Assembly (NCBI RefSeq): GCF_001258055.1
Contig: NZ_CVRM01000035.1
Location: 62,001 to 126,000 of the forward strand
DNA length: 64,000 bases
Source of the DNA: Phaeobacter italicus
Lineage (GTDB): Bacteria; Pseudomonadota; Alphaproteobacteria; Rhodobacterales; Rhodobacteraceae
Reading direction: 5' to 3'
Under the pieces are notes generated by a model. The model did no database searches. It worked only from the letters and a program-made list of their open reading frames with translations, and had not been told where the DNA came from. A program made the translations under genes and the position numbers. Each line of letters begins with the position of its first letter. Positions within the stretch are counted from its first letter, which is position 1. This document shows positions 8,498 to 16,612 of the stretch, piece by piece.

Positions 8498-9712
8498 ATG
8501 GCTGATATCAAACTGAGCATCTGCATCCCGACCTTTAACCGGGCCTCTTACCTGAGGACGTTGCTTGCCTCTTTGGCTGAGGATCTGCACCAACTGCCGT
8601 GGCCTGTCGAAGTGATCGTGTCGGACAATGCCTCACCAGATGAGACCGCCGAGGTCGTGGCCGCGATGGAGGGTCAGCTCCCGTTGCGTTACATGCGCCA
8701 GAGTGAAAACATCGGCGCAGAGCGCAATGTTCAAGGAGCGTTGCGCGCCTCGGCCGGGGAATATGCGGTTTATCTGGCGGATGATGATCGGCTCGCCTTC
8801 AAAGGGGTGATCCGGGCGATTGAACAGATGGACGCCAATCCAAAAGCCGGGATTTACTACGCGCCCTGGCTCACCAAGGATCTGGTTACAGGCGCCTATG
8901 GAGCACCGTTCTACCAGCAGCAAGGTCAGGTGACCGTCCCCCAGGGCAACTATGTGGGCCTGCTGGAGCATGTGCTGGACAACAAGGTTTTTGCGGAGAT
9001 TTCGGTGGTTCGCGTTGCGGTGCAGAAACACCTCACGCCGCTTGCCAATGACCTTGCCTTCTGGGCCTTTACCATGCCCTGCGAATACTTGGGTGCGGGA
9101 GATGTGATTTTTGGGACCGAGCCGTTTTACTATTCCGTAAGCCGCCACTTTGACGGGGATGATCGGGCGCAGCTGGGTTTTGAGGAGGTGCAGTCGGGCT
9201 GGGATCTCTATCGTGGTGGGCTTGATTACCTGTTTGGCTTGGCGAGAGAGCAAGGCGGGCTGAGCGATCTGCAAAAGCGGCGTAGCCAGATTGATCATAT
9301 CATCATCGAACGGATGTTGGTCGCGCTGTCGTTGCGGATGCAGAATGGCAGTGACCCGATTGATACCTACACCTTGGCGGCGCGTCTGCGCGGTCTGGGG
9401 CAGGGGCCAGCGATCGGAGAGCGGATGGCGCAGATCCGGCTTGCGGCGGCCTTGCAATATATCTGTGTGGTTCTGCCCGATCTGCTGCAAGCGGAGGGCG
9501 TTGCGGTGCTTGGCAATTGTCCTGCGGAGACGATGCAGGTGCTGCAAGGGATCGCAAGCGTGCCGCTGCGCCACGTCGAGGCGGCGCCTGATATCCGCGA
9601 GAATGATATCGTCTTCAACCTTGGGCAGGCGGACAACCCGCTGCATGCCGCAGCCGCCGAGCAGGCGCTGGTGGCGCTGACTGAGGGTGATCTTATGCAA
9701 AAGTTTGCCTGA
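8498..9712 (+). CDS. Glycosyltransferase family 2
   Basis: A 404-residue GT-A fold enzyme. The N-terminus begins LSICIPTFNRASYL, the nucleotide-binding strand carries VSDNASPDET, and the metal-binding acidic triplet is YLADDDRLAF. The C-terminal 200 residues after the catalytic domain are not recognisable beyond a possible acceptor-binding extension. It presumably attaches the modified deoxysugar, or the next residue, to a lipid-linked O-unit in the cytoplasm. The ATG at 8498 lies two bases after the preceding stop with GCAGG before it; an open frame further upstream overlaps the methyltransferase gene and does not look coding. Confidence 0.88.
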   Translation: MADIKLSICIPTFNRASYLRTLLASLAEDLHQLPWPVEVIVSDNASPDETAEVVAAMEGQLPLRYMRQSENIGAERNVQGALRASAGEYAVYLADDDRLAFKGVIRAIEQMDANPKAGIYYAPWLTKDLVTGAYGAPFYQQQGQVTVPQGNYVGLLEHVLDNKVFAEISVVRVAVQKHLTPLANDLAFWAFTMPCEYLGAGDVIFGTEPFYYSVSRHFDGDDRAQLGFEEVQSGWDLYRGGLDYLFGLAREQGGLSDLQKRRSQIDHIIIERMLVALSLRMQNGSDPIDTYTLAARLRGLGQGPAIGERMAQIRLAAALQYICVVLPDLLQAEGVAVLGNCPAETMQVLQGIASVPLRHVEAAPDIRENDIVFNLGQADNPLHAAAAEQALVALTEGDLMQKFA

Positions 9713-9722
9713 CGGTGCTGCC

Positions 9723-10607
9723 ATGACGATCTCGCGCCTATTGCTCACCGGATCGACGGGATTTGTTGGACGCGCTGTCACCCGGCAGCTGCGCGGTCTG
9801 GGTATTCCGCTGCGCCATGTGGTGCGTGCGGGCAGCGATGGGCGGATTGATGGGGTGGGGGCCGCGGATCAGGTGGTGGAATGCGCCGATCTTTTTGATC
9901 AGTCGCAGGACTGGTGGGCGCAGACCTGTGCGGGGTGTGACGGTGTGCTTCACCTGGCTTGGTACGCAGAGCCAGGGCAGTATCAGCTGTCGGCGCGCAA
10001 CTTTGATTGCCTCAGCGGGTCGCTGACAATGGCGCGAGGGGCGATTGCGGCCGGGGTGGAACGCTTTGTCGGGGTTGGCACCTGCCTGGAATATGATCTG
10101 AGCCCGGGTGCGGTGGCGGCTGATGCCCCGCTTGCGCCGCGCTCGCCCTATGCAGCGGCCAAGGCGGCGTGCGGACTGGCGCTTGGGCATATGCTGCCGC
10201 TGGCTGGCGTTTCCTTTCTCTGGGCGCGGTTGTTTTATCTCTATGGGGCAGGCGAGGATCCGCGTCGGCTGATTGCCTATCTGCACCGTCAGCTGGCGGC
10301 CGGGAACAGCGTGGAGCTGTCCGCCGGGGATCAGGTGCGTGATTTTCTCGACATTGATGTGGCGGCAGAGCTGCTGGTCCGCGAGCTGCTGGGGACACGG
10401 CTGGGCGCTGTTAATATCTCAAGCGGCACCGGCACGACGGTGCGCCAATTGGCCGAGACGATCGCCGACACCTATGGTCGCCGTGATTTGCTGCGCTTTG
10501 GCGTACGCCCCGCTAACCCGGATGATCCGCCGGTGGTGATCGGCCTGCGCCCACCGGACGACAGCACGCCGGCCCGTTCGCCGATTTTACAGCCCATCCC
10601 GGCCTGA
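9723..10607 (+). CDS. NAD(P)-dependent epimerase/dehydratase
   Basis: A 294-residue extended SDR. The dinucleotide motif is LLTGSTGFVGRAV at the N-terminus, and the catalytic Tyr and Lys are in SPYAAAKAACG. The usual VNISSG substrate-binding element is seen late in the protein. It resembles RfbJ/tyvelose-synthase-type reductases that act after CDP-glucose 4,6-dehydratase, which would fit reduction of a 4-keto sugar, but epimerase activity is equally possible. It follows the glycosyltransferase by ten bases, so it is operonic. Confidence 0.85.
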   Translation: MTISRLLLTGSTGFVGRAVTRQLRGLGIPLRHVVRAGSDGRIDGVGAADQVVECADLFDQSQDWWAQTCAGCDGVLHLAWYAEPGQYQLSARNFDCLSGSLTMARGAIAAGVERFVGVGTCLEYDLSPGAVAADAPLAPRSPYAAAKAACGLALGHMLPLAGVSFLWARLFYLYGAGEDPRRLIAYLHRQLAAGNSVELSAGDQVRDFLDIDVAAELLVRELLGTRLGAVNISSGTGTTVRQLAETIADTYGRRDLLRFGVRPANPDDPPVVIGLRPPDDSTPARSPILQPIPA

Positions 10608-10622
10608 CCCACGAGACACCAT

Positions 10623-11417
10623 ATGACACAGAATGAGAGACCAGAGATGACAGCCTTTGCCGCCGATATCCCCGCCCGCCTCGATATGATGCGCAACCAC
10701 ACCGGTTTGCAGGAGTCTGCACTCGCCTTCCTGCGGGCCTCGGCGCATACGCAGTATTCCTACAACTACCACTGGATGGGGCGTCCGATCATTCAGTATC
10801 CGCAGGACATCGTGGCGATGCAGGAGCTGATCTGGCAGATCAAACCCGATCTGATCATCGAAACCGGGATTGCCCATGGCGGCTCCCTTATCTTCTCGGC
10901 GTCGATGCTGGCGCAGCTGGACATGCATGAGGCCATCGAAGCGGGCACCACGCTGGACCCGGCGCAATCGCAGCGCAAGGTTCTGGGTATCGACATCGAC
11001 ATCCGTCCCCACAATCGCGCCGCCATTGAGGCCCATCCCATGCGCTCTCGCATCGAGATGATCCAGGGCTCCTCTATCGATGGGGCGGTGGTGCAGCAGG
11101 TGAGGGAATTTGCCAAGGGCTACAAAAAGGTGCTGATCTGCCTGGATAGCAATCACACCCACGAACATGTTCTGGAAGAGCTGCGCGCCTATGCGGATCT
11201 GACTTCTGTCGACAGCTATTGCGTGGTGTTTGATACGCTGATTGAGGACATGGATGACGACACCTACCCGGACCGGCCCTGGGGCAAGGGGGACAATCCC
11301 CGCACCGCAGTTGAAGCCTATCTGCGCGAAGATGACCGGTTCGAGATCGACGCCGATATCCATGACCGGCTGCTGATCACGGTGGCCAGAGGCGGGTTCC
11401 TGCGACGCATCCGCTGA
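10623..11417 (+). CDS. Cephalosporin hydroxylase (CmcI)-family protein, probable O-methyltransferase
   Basis: A 264-residue protein of the CmcI/rhamnosyl O-methyltransferase family. The SAM-binding strand is LIIETGIAHGGSLI, followed by an acidic strand VLGIDIDIRP and a metal-site-like LDSNHTHEHVLEEL. Despite the hydroxylase name, members in LPS clusters are generally thought to methylate sugar hydroxyls. It is the last gene of the rfb operon and is followed directly by a strong hairpin terminator. Two in-frame starts exist, ATG 10623 and ATG 10647; homology cannot choose between them by eye. Confidence 0.85.
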   Translation: MTQNERPEMTAFAADIPARLDMMRNHTGLQESALAFLRASAHTQYSYNYHWMGRPIIQYPQDIVAMQELIWQIKPDLIIETGIAHGGSLIFSASMLAQLDMHEAIEAGTTLDPAQSQRKVLGIDIDIRPHNRAAIEAHPMRSRIEMIQGSSIDGAVVQQVREFAKGYKKVLICLDSNHTHEHVLEELRAYADLTSVDSYCVVFDTLIEDMDDDTYPDRPWGKGDNPRTAVEAYLREDDRFEIDADIHDRLLITVARGGFLRRIR

Positions 11418-11444
11418 CCCAGTTCTGACAACACGACAGACAAT

Positions 11445-11472
11445 AAAAAGCGCAGCATCAGCTGCGCTTTTT
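11445..11472 (+). terminator. Rho-independent terminator of the surface-sugar operon
   Basis: A perfect 12-bp stem (11445-11456 paired with 11461-11472) with an ATCA loop and a final run of five T. The left arm starts with five A, so it can also stop leftward transcripts coming from the methyltransferase gene on the other side. Confidence 0.9.
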
Positions 11473-11535
11473 GACTGGTGGGGAGAGCAAAGAAGCCAAA
11501 ATGACAAGCTGGCGTTTCTGAGACCTCGAATGAGC

Positions 11536-11805
11536 CTAGGGTCAGGATGCATTGATTTGGCATCACTGGCGCAGGAAGGGCAATTTAGCAGGGGTTTTGA
11601 GCGCGCAGGAACTGGCGGGGCCAATTTCAAAGCGGTCAAAGCCGCTGCTTTGCAGCGCTCCCTGCGTCTGTAAGATTTACCTGATCTTGCTCATGAGCTG
11701 CGTTACATCACCTTGAAATACAACCAGTATTTCTGCGTCGATGTGACTTGTCAGGAACAAGATCAGGTAAACCAGTGGTGCCAAATCAATGCATCCTGAC
11801 CCTAG
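11536..11805. mobile_element. 262-bp inverted-repeat element (MITE or deleted IS) with CTAG target duplication
   Basis: The outer ends are 30-bp inverted repeats, 11540-11569 and 11772-11801, that differ at one position and begin GGTCAGGATGCATTGATTTG. Both ends are flanked by CTAG (11536-11539 and 11802-11805), the target duplication used by some IS5-family elements; TA would also fit the boundary. A second, inner inverted repeat lies at 11675-11692 and 11755-11772 (16 of 18 bases). No transposase frame of useful length exists, so it is non-autonomous or a decayed remnant. It fills most of the 384-bp gap between the sugar operon and the next gene. Confidence 0.8.
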
Positions 11806-12896
11806 ATACAGGTCACTGAAACAAAATCGAGATCCCGGCGGGAGAGTTCGGATTTTATTTCCTGCTGGTAGGCCGGGTTGGAAATGACGAGAAGGTCACC
11901 GGGCTTTGCGTCTTTGTAAAAATCTTCAGGGGCTCGTATCGCTGTTTTGGATCCTGGCAACCAACGACCTTGTTTGTCTGGGTTGATATCCACTGCGTAT
12001 GGTACGACGTCTACCAGTCGATTGAGCCTGTTCGCATGCCAAAGGAACATACACCCCTTTGTTGCTGCTCCCCAGAAGTAACATTTCCCTGTATGTTGTG
12101 TCATTCCTTCCAGATTTACTATCTGTTTTGTCAGCGCAGGAAACAAATCGTCGAAGCTAACATCATCCCAGTTTTCGCCATCATACGCACTGGTGAATTG
12201 GGTGGTGGCTTCAGCAAGATTTGCGATGACGAACTGATATTGATCCGAGAAGCACAAGTTGGCCATCTTGACCTTGCGCCCGAATAGGGCGGAAAGTGCA
12301 TATTGGCTAAAGTAGTTTACGTGCTCATAGGTGATGTCAAAAAAGGTATTGTTTTCCAGAATCCAGTCGAGATTCGGTACTTCAACGTAAATTTCAGCCT
12401 CGCCGAAGATCTTGGCTAGCATGGAAATAAAAGTATGAGGCTGCGGGATATGCTCTAAGACATGCCTTAGCACAACAATATCAGCTTCAATCCTATCATC
12501 TTCTTTCAGGTAGCGCTTTTCGATATAGGGAGCGTTCCCTGTATAGGTGGTGTCAAAACCTCTACAGACAAAGTGACCTGTGTCATTTGCTTTGTCGAGG
12601 AAATCGCCCTTGCCACAGCCAACTTCGACGAGGCGACTTCCAGCAGGATAACGATCAATCAGAAGTTTGAGCACGTCATCCATGTGCTGGGAAAACTGAG
12701 TCGAGTGTGCCTGGCTGTTCTCATAAGAGGCATCGTAGTAAGTTATGCTCGGATCAAACGATGCGTTTTCGACAAACTGCAGCTTTCTGTTCCTGCGCAA
12801 TGTCATCGCACCGACCCGCTGCTCGTCATCTGGAGAAAGCAACGGGTTATTTGGGGTTGTTGGAAGAAGCAGGCAGGCCATGCAGAAAACTCTCAA
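11802..12896 (-). CDS. SAM-dependent methyltransferase, C-methyltransferase family, likely acquired
   Basis: About 364 residues with the same fold order as the enzyme at 7119: a Rossmann domain (LVEVGCGKGDFL), a YEHVNYFS segment equivalent to the catalytic Tyr-x-Glu-His region, and a C-terminal GAATKGCMF plus KQGRWLPG block. The N-terminal zinc site is degenerate: only an early CMAC is left and the second Cys pair is missing before ENASFDPS. The open frame starts at a TTG (12896); an ATG at 12881 with GAGAG eight bases upstream is the better start. Base composition is clearly more AT-rich than its neighbours. The stop codon lies inside the CTAG duplication of the adjoining mobile element. The substrate is probably a sugar. 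Confidence 0.78.
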   Translation of the reverse strand: MRVFCMACLLLPTTPNNPLLSPDDEQRVGAMTLRRNRKLQFVENASFDPSITYYDASYENSQAHSTQFSQHMDDVLKLLIDRYPAGSRLVEVGCGKGDFLDKANDTGHFVCRGFDTTYTGNAPYIEKRYLKEDDRIEADIVVLRHVLEHIPQPHTFISMLAKIFGEAEIYVEVPNLDWILENNTFFDITYEHVNYFSQYALSALFGRKVKMANLCFSDQYQFVIANLAEATTQFTSAYDGENWDDVSFDDLFPALTKQIVNLEGMTQHTGKCYFWGAATKGCMFLWHANRLNRLVDVVPYAVDINPDKQGRWLPGSKTAIRAPEDFYKDAKPGDLLVISNPAYQQEIKSELSRRDLDFVSVTCI

Positions 12897-12978
12897 TTTG
12901 TCGAAAAGCAGTCTTTCAGTTTGACAGCATGATGGTGGCGTCTGCTCAATATTTGGTAAAATTCTGCACAGATTGTCG

Positions 12979-14211
12979 CTACAGGGCTGCGTTGAAGACG
13001 GAGTCGGTGTCGAGCAGGTATTGCGAGATGATGGGGCCGCTGGCGGCGCCGAGGGCGCGGGCGTTGGGGCCGATGGAGCCCTCTTCGATCCTGGGCAGGA
13101 TCAGGCCGCGGGCGTCGAGGCTGGCAAGGGCGGCGCGGGTGCGCTGTACCAGCGTTGTGCGGATTGCGGCGGGCAGGGCTCCGTCGATCAGGATGGCCTC
13201 GAAATCAAACACGGCGCAGGTGGTCAGACTGGCACGGGCAATGGCCTCGGCGGCTTGATCCAGCCAGGGCTCTACTGCGGGTTCCAGCCCGCTCCAGTCC
13301 ATTGGCTGTTGCCACAGGCGGTCCGGGTCTTCGCCCTGATTGGTGAGGCGCTGTTCGAGCAGGTGCATGGAGGCCACATCAAGGAGTTTCGCGTCCTTGC
13401 CGTCCTTGGTGATCGTGGGCAGCGAGCCAAGCGCGCCTGCGTTGCCATGCGGGCCTTCCAGAACGCGGTGATTAAGCACCACGCCCCCGCCAATAAAGGC
13501 CGCAAGGTAGAAATAAGCATAGTCGCGATAGGCCTTGCCCCGACCGTAGATATGTTCGGCGCGGCAGGCGGCTGTTGCGTCATTTACGACATGGACGGGC
13601 AGATCGCTGAACCGGGAAATTTCCGCAGCGAAATCAAGTGATCTCCAGTCATCCAGCGCGGCCTTCGGGGCGTTGATCTGCTCGTGCCAGGTCCAGAGCT
13701 GGAAGGGGGTGGCGATGCCGATGCCGCAGATGCGGCTGATCTGATCGGCGGGCAGGGCGGTTTCGATCCGGGCAAGGCTGTCTTGCAGGAAGTCAAACAC
13801 CACCTGCGGGGTTGGATAGGGGTAGCGCAGGCGCAGTTGCTGGCGCACCGCACCACAGACATCAAGAAGCAGAACCTCGGCGCTGCGGCGGCCGATCTTC
13901 AGCCCGTAGGAAAACAGCCCATCCGGATTGAGCCCCATCGGCACCGAGGGTTTGCCCACACGGCCGCGCTGCGCCTCACCGCGTTTCAGGAGCCCGTCGG
14001 TTTCCAGTTTGCGCAGGATGACCGAGACGGTCTGCGAGGACAGGCCGGTGCCGCGGGCGAGTGCGCTGCCGGGCATGGGGCCGTTGCGTTGCAACAGGGA
14101 CAGGATCAAGCGTTCGTTAAAAACCCGCACACCTGTCTGATTTACGCCGCCGCTGAGGGATCTGACTTGCTCTTGTTCCATGCGGCGGACCCTAATCACG
14201 GTTTGAGACAT
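12979..14211 (-). CDS. frcR: ROK-family transcriptional regulator, probable FrcR
   Basis: A 410-residue protein with an N-terminal winged helix (ALARGTGLSSQTVSVILRKL around residues 50-70) and a C-terminal ROK sugar-kinase-like domain (NDATAACRAEH, then AFIGGGVVLN and HGNAGALGSL). The zinc cysteine motif of active ROK kinases is absent after GALGSL, so it should bind sugar without being a kinase. It is divergent from frcB, as in the Sinorhizobium frc locus, and a 13-bp palindrome lies between them. It likely represses fructose uptake until the sugar is present. The start may instead be the ATG at residue 11 (14181), which has AGGG upstream. Confidence 0.87.
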   Translation of the reverse strand: MSQTVIRVRRMEQEQVRSLSGGVNQTGVRVFNERLILSLLQRNGPMPGSALARGTGLSSQTVSVILRKLETDGLLKRGEAQRGRVGKPSVPMGLNPDGLFSYGLKIGRRSAEVLLLDVCGAVRQQLRLRYPYPTPQVVFDFLQDSLARIETALPADQISRICGIGIATPFQLWTWHEQINAPKAALDDWRSLDFAAEISRFSDLPVHVVNDATAACRAEHIYGRGKAYRDYAYFYLAAFIGGGVVLNHRVLEGPHGNAGALGSLPTITKDGKDAKLLDVASMHLLEQRLTNQGEDPDRLWQQPMDWSGLEPAVEPWLDQAAEAIARASLTTCAVFDFEAILIDGALPAAIRTTLVQRTRAALASLDARGLILPRIEEGSIGPNARALGAASGPIISQYLLDTDSVFNAAL

Positions 14212-14229
14212 GAGAAAAGTGCGGATATC

Positions 14230-14242
14230 GACTTAATAAGTC
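14230..14242. promoter_or_regulatory. 13-bp palindrome in the frcR-frcB divergent region, candidate FrcR operator
   Basis: GACTTAATAAGTC is a perfect palindrome around a central base. It sits 19 bp before the frcR start and 106 bp before frcB, in an AT-rich patch. TTGACT on the minus strand overlaps it, as does the AT-rich segment TTTATATATT just beyond on the plus side. A repressor here could shut both promoters. No binding data are available for this motif. Confidence 0.5.
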
Positions 14243-14348
14243 AAGTTGATTTATATATTGACCCGAGCCGCAGAATCGTGGCTCCTATTGGGCAACGAGG
14301 CAGTCCGACGGCCTTGTTGGTTTATGAGTGATGCTGAGGGAGGACATC

Positions 14349-15365
14349 ATGAAGAAATTGCTTTTGGGTACTGCATTGAGTTTCGCGGCCACGGCCGGGT
14401 CTGCATTTGCGGCAGAGGGTGTGACCGCCTGCCTGATCACCAAGACAGATACCAACCCGTTTTTTGTGAAAATGAAGGAAGGGGCCGAGGCGAAGGCCGC
14501 GGAACTGGGCATGACGCTCAAGTCCTTTGCGGGCAAGATTGACGGCGACCATGAAACCCAGGTGGCCGCGATTGAGACCTGCATTGCAGATGGCGCCAAG
14601 GGCATTTTGCTGACCGCCTCTGACACCTCGTCCATTGTGCCGGCGGTGCAGCAGGCACGGGATGCGGGCCTTGTGGTGATTGCCCTTGATACGCCGCTGG
14701 AGCCGATCGACGCGGCGGATGCGACCTTTGCCACCGACAATTTCTTGGCGGGTGAGCTGATTGGCAAATGGGCGGCGGCGAGCCTGGGCGATGAGGCTGC
14801 CAATGCCAAGATTGCCATGCTGGACCTTGCGGTAAGCCAGCCGACCGTGGGCGTGCTGCGCGATCAGGGTTTCCTGCAGGGGTTTGGCATTGATCTGGGT
14901 GATCCCAACAAATGGGGGGACGAGACCGATCCGCGCATTGTTGGCAACGATATCACCGCAGGCAACGAGGAAGGTGGCCGCCGCGCGATGGAGAACCTGC
15001 TGGCCAAGGATCCGATGATCAATGTGGTCTACACGATCAACGAACCTGCCGCTGCGGGTGCCTATGAGGCGCTGAAGGCGATCGGGCGCGAAAATGACGT
15101 GCTGATCGTCTCTGTCGATGGGGGTTGCCCTGGTGTGCAGAACATCAAGGACGGTGTGATCGGTGCGACCTCGCAGCAATATCCGCTGCTGATGGCGTCC
15201 AAGGGGATCGAGGCGATCAGCGCCTGGGCCTCTACCGGGGCAAAGCCGGAGCCGACACCGGGCAAGGCGTTCTTTGACACGGGTGTTGCGCTGGTGACCG
15301 ATCAGCCTGCCGAGGGTGTGGAGAGCATCGACACCAATGAGGGCATGAACCTCTGCTGGGGGTAA
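14349..15365 (+). CDS. frcB: Fructose ABC transporter, periplasmic substrate-binding protein
   Basis: A 338-residue type I periplasmic binding protein. The first 22 residues are a clear signal peptide ([12 protein letters not shown], cleavage after AFA). The mature part carries the sugar-binder hallmarks: [16 protein letters not shown], a conserved ITASDTSS-like loop (LLTASDTSS), and [18 protein letters not shown] in the second lobe. It is most like FrcB, which captures fructose, ribose and mannose in Sinorhizobium. GAGGGAGGA precedes the ATG at 14349. It is the first gene of frcBCAK and is followed by a hairpin that should make it the most abundant product. Confidence 0.92.
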   Translation: MKKLLLGTALSFAATAGSAFAAEGVTACLITKTDTNPFFVKMKEGAEAKAAELGMTLKSFAGKIDGDHETQVAAIETCIADGAKGILLTASDTSSIVPAVQQARDAGLVVIALDTPLEPIDAADATFATDNFLAGELIGKWAAASLGDEAANAKIAMLDLAVSQPTVGVLRDQGFLQGFGIDLGDPNKWGDETDPRIVGNDITAGNEEGGRRAMENLLAKDPMINVVYTINEPAAAGAYEALKAIGRENDVLIVSVDGGCPGVQNIKDGVIGATSQQYPLLMASKGIEAISAWASTGAKPEPTPGKAFFDTGVALVTDQPAEGVESIDTNEGMNLCWG

Positions 15366-15421
15366 GGCCGATGGACGGGGCGCAGCCTGCTGGGCCCCGT
15401 ATCCCCGCTTGGTGATGGGGA

Positions 15422-15449
15422 GGGCGGCCCATTGAGGCCGCCCTTTTTT
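15422..15449 (+). terminator. Intra-operon hairpin with U-tract between frcB and frcC
   Basis: GGGCGGCC (15422-15429) pairs with GGCCGCCC (15436-15443) and is followed by six T. It lies about 57 bp after the frcB stop and 100 bp before frcC. Such partial terminators keep the binding protein in excess over the membrane subunits. Confidence 0.8.
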
Positions 15450-15550
15450 CCCGACGCAGGTTTGCCTGCACATGGTTCCCGGCACTGGCGGGCATCGAGA
15501 CAGAAAACAAGGACTGACCCCACCGGTGCGTGGGTGATTTGGAGGATACC

Positions 15551-16612
15551 ATGTCTACCCAGCAGAGCTATGAAGCCGCTGCCGCCGGTAGCCCGCAGGA
15601 AACGGCCGAGTTCGATCAGGGCCATCAGAGTTTCATCCAGAAATTCCAGCATCTTCTGCATGTGACGCCGTCGCTGGTGCCGCTGATCGTGCTGGTGCTG
15701 TCGGTGATCGTGTTTGGCCTGCTGTTAGGCAGCAAGTTCTTTTCCCCCTTTGCGCTGACGCTGATCCTGCAGCAGGTGGGGATTGTGGGCATCGTGGCCT
15801 GCGCGCAGTCGCTTGTGATCCTGACGGCGGGGATCGATCTGTCGGTCGGCGCCATCATGGTGCTGAGTTCCGTGGTCATGGGGCAGTTCACCTTTCGCTA
15901 CGGCCTGCCGCCGGAAATCGCTGTTGTCTGCGGTTTGATCTGCGGCACCTTTTGCGGGTTCATCAATGGTTGGCTGGTGGCGCGGATGAAGCTGCCGCCG
16001 TTCATCGTGACGCTGGGCATGTGGCAGATCGTGCTGGCGACGAATTTCCTTTATTCCGCCAATGAAACCATCCGCAGCCAGACCATCGCCGCCGAGGCGC
16101 CGCTGCTGCAGCTGTTTGGCGAAAAGATCAAGCTTGGCGGGGCTGTCTTTACCTATGGGGTGATCTTCATGGTGCTGCTGGTGATCCTGCTGGCCTATGT
16201 GCTGCGCCATACGGCCTGGGGGCGGCATGTTTATGCGGTGGGGGATGACCCCGATGCGGCAGAGCTGTCAGGCGTCAAGGTGAACCGCGTGCTGATCTCG
16301 GTCTATATGCTGTCTGGTCTGATCTGCGCCTTTGCCGGTTGGGCGATGATCGGGCGCATCGGCTCGGTGTCGCCCACCTCGGGTCAGCTTGCCAATATCG
16401 AGAGCATAACGGCGGTGGTGATCGGGGGGATCTCGCTGTTTGGGGGGCGCGGGTCTATCCTTGGGACGTTCTTTGGGGCGCTGATTGTCGGGGTCTTTAC
16501 CCTTGGCTTGCGCCTGCTGGGGGCAGATGCGCAATGGACCTATCTGTTGATCGGCCTTCTCATCATTGCGGCGGTGGCCGTGGACCAGTGGATCAGAAAG
16601 GTATCGGTGTGA
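15551..16612 (+). CDS. frcC: Fructose ABC transporter, permease
   Basis: A 353-residue BPD_transp_2 (RbsC-type) inner-membrane permease with about ten hydrophobic segments. The family motif VGIVACAQSLVILTAGIDLSVG is seen in part as ILTAGIDLSVGA near residue 100, and the EAA-like loop region is SGVKVNRVLISVYMLSG. It forms the sugar channel with FrcB and FrcA. GGAGGA lies directly before the ATG at 15551. A GC-rich 40-residue polar N-terminal tail precedes the first membrane helix. The stop shares its final A with the ATG of frcA. Confidence 0.92.
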   Translation: MSTQQSYEAAAAGSPQETAEFDQGHQSFIQKFQHLLHVTPSLVPLIVLVLSVIVFGLLLGSKFFSPFALTLILQQVGIVGIVACAQSLVILTAGIDLSVGAIMVLSSVVMGQFTFRYGLPPEIAVVCGLICGTFCGFINGWLVARMKLPPFIVTLGMWQIVLATNFLYSANETIRSQTIAAEAPLLQLFGEKIKLGGAVFTYGVIFMVLLVILLAYVLRHTAWGRHVYAVGDDPDAAELSGVKVNRVLISVYMLSGLICAFAGWAMIGRIGSVSPTSGQLANIESITAVVIGGISLFGGRGSILGTFFGALIVGVFTLGLRLLGADAQWTYLLIGLLIIAAVAVDQWIRKVSV

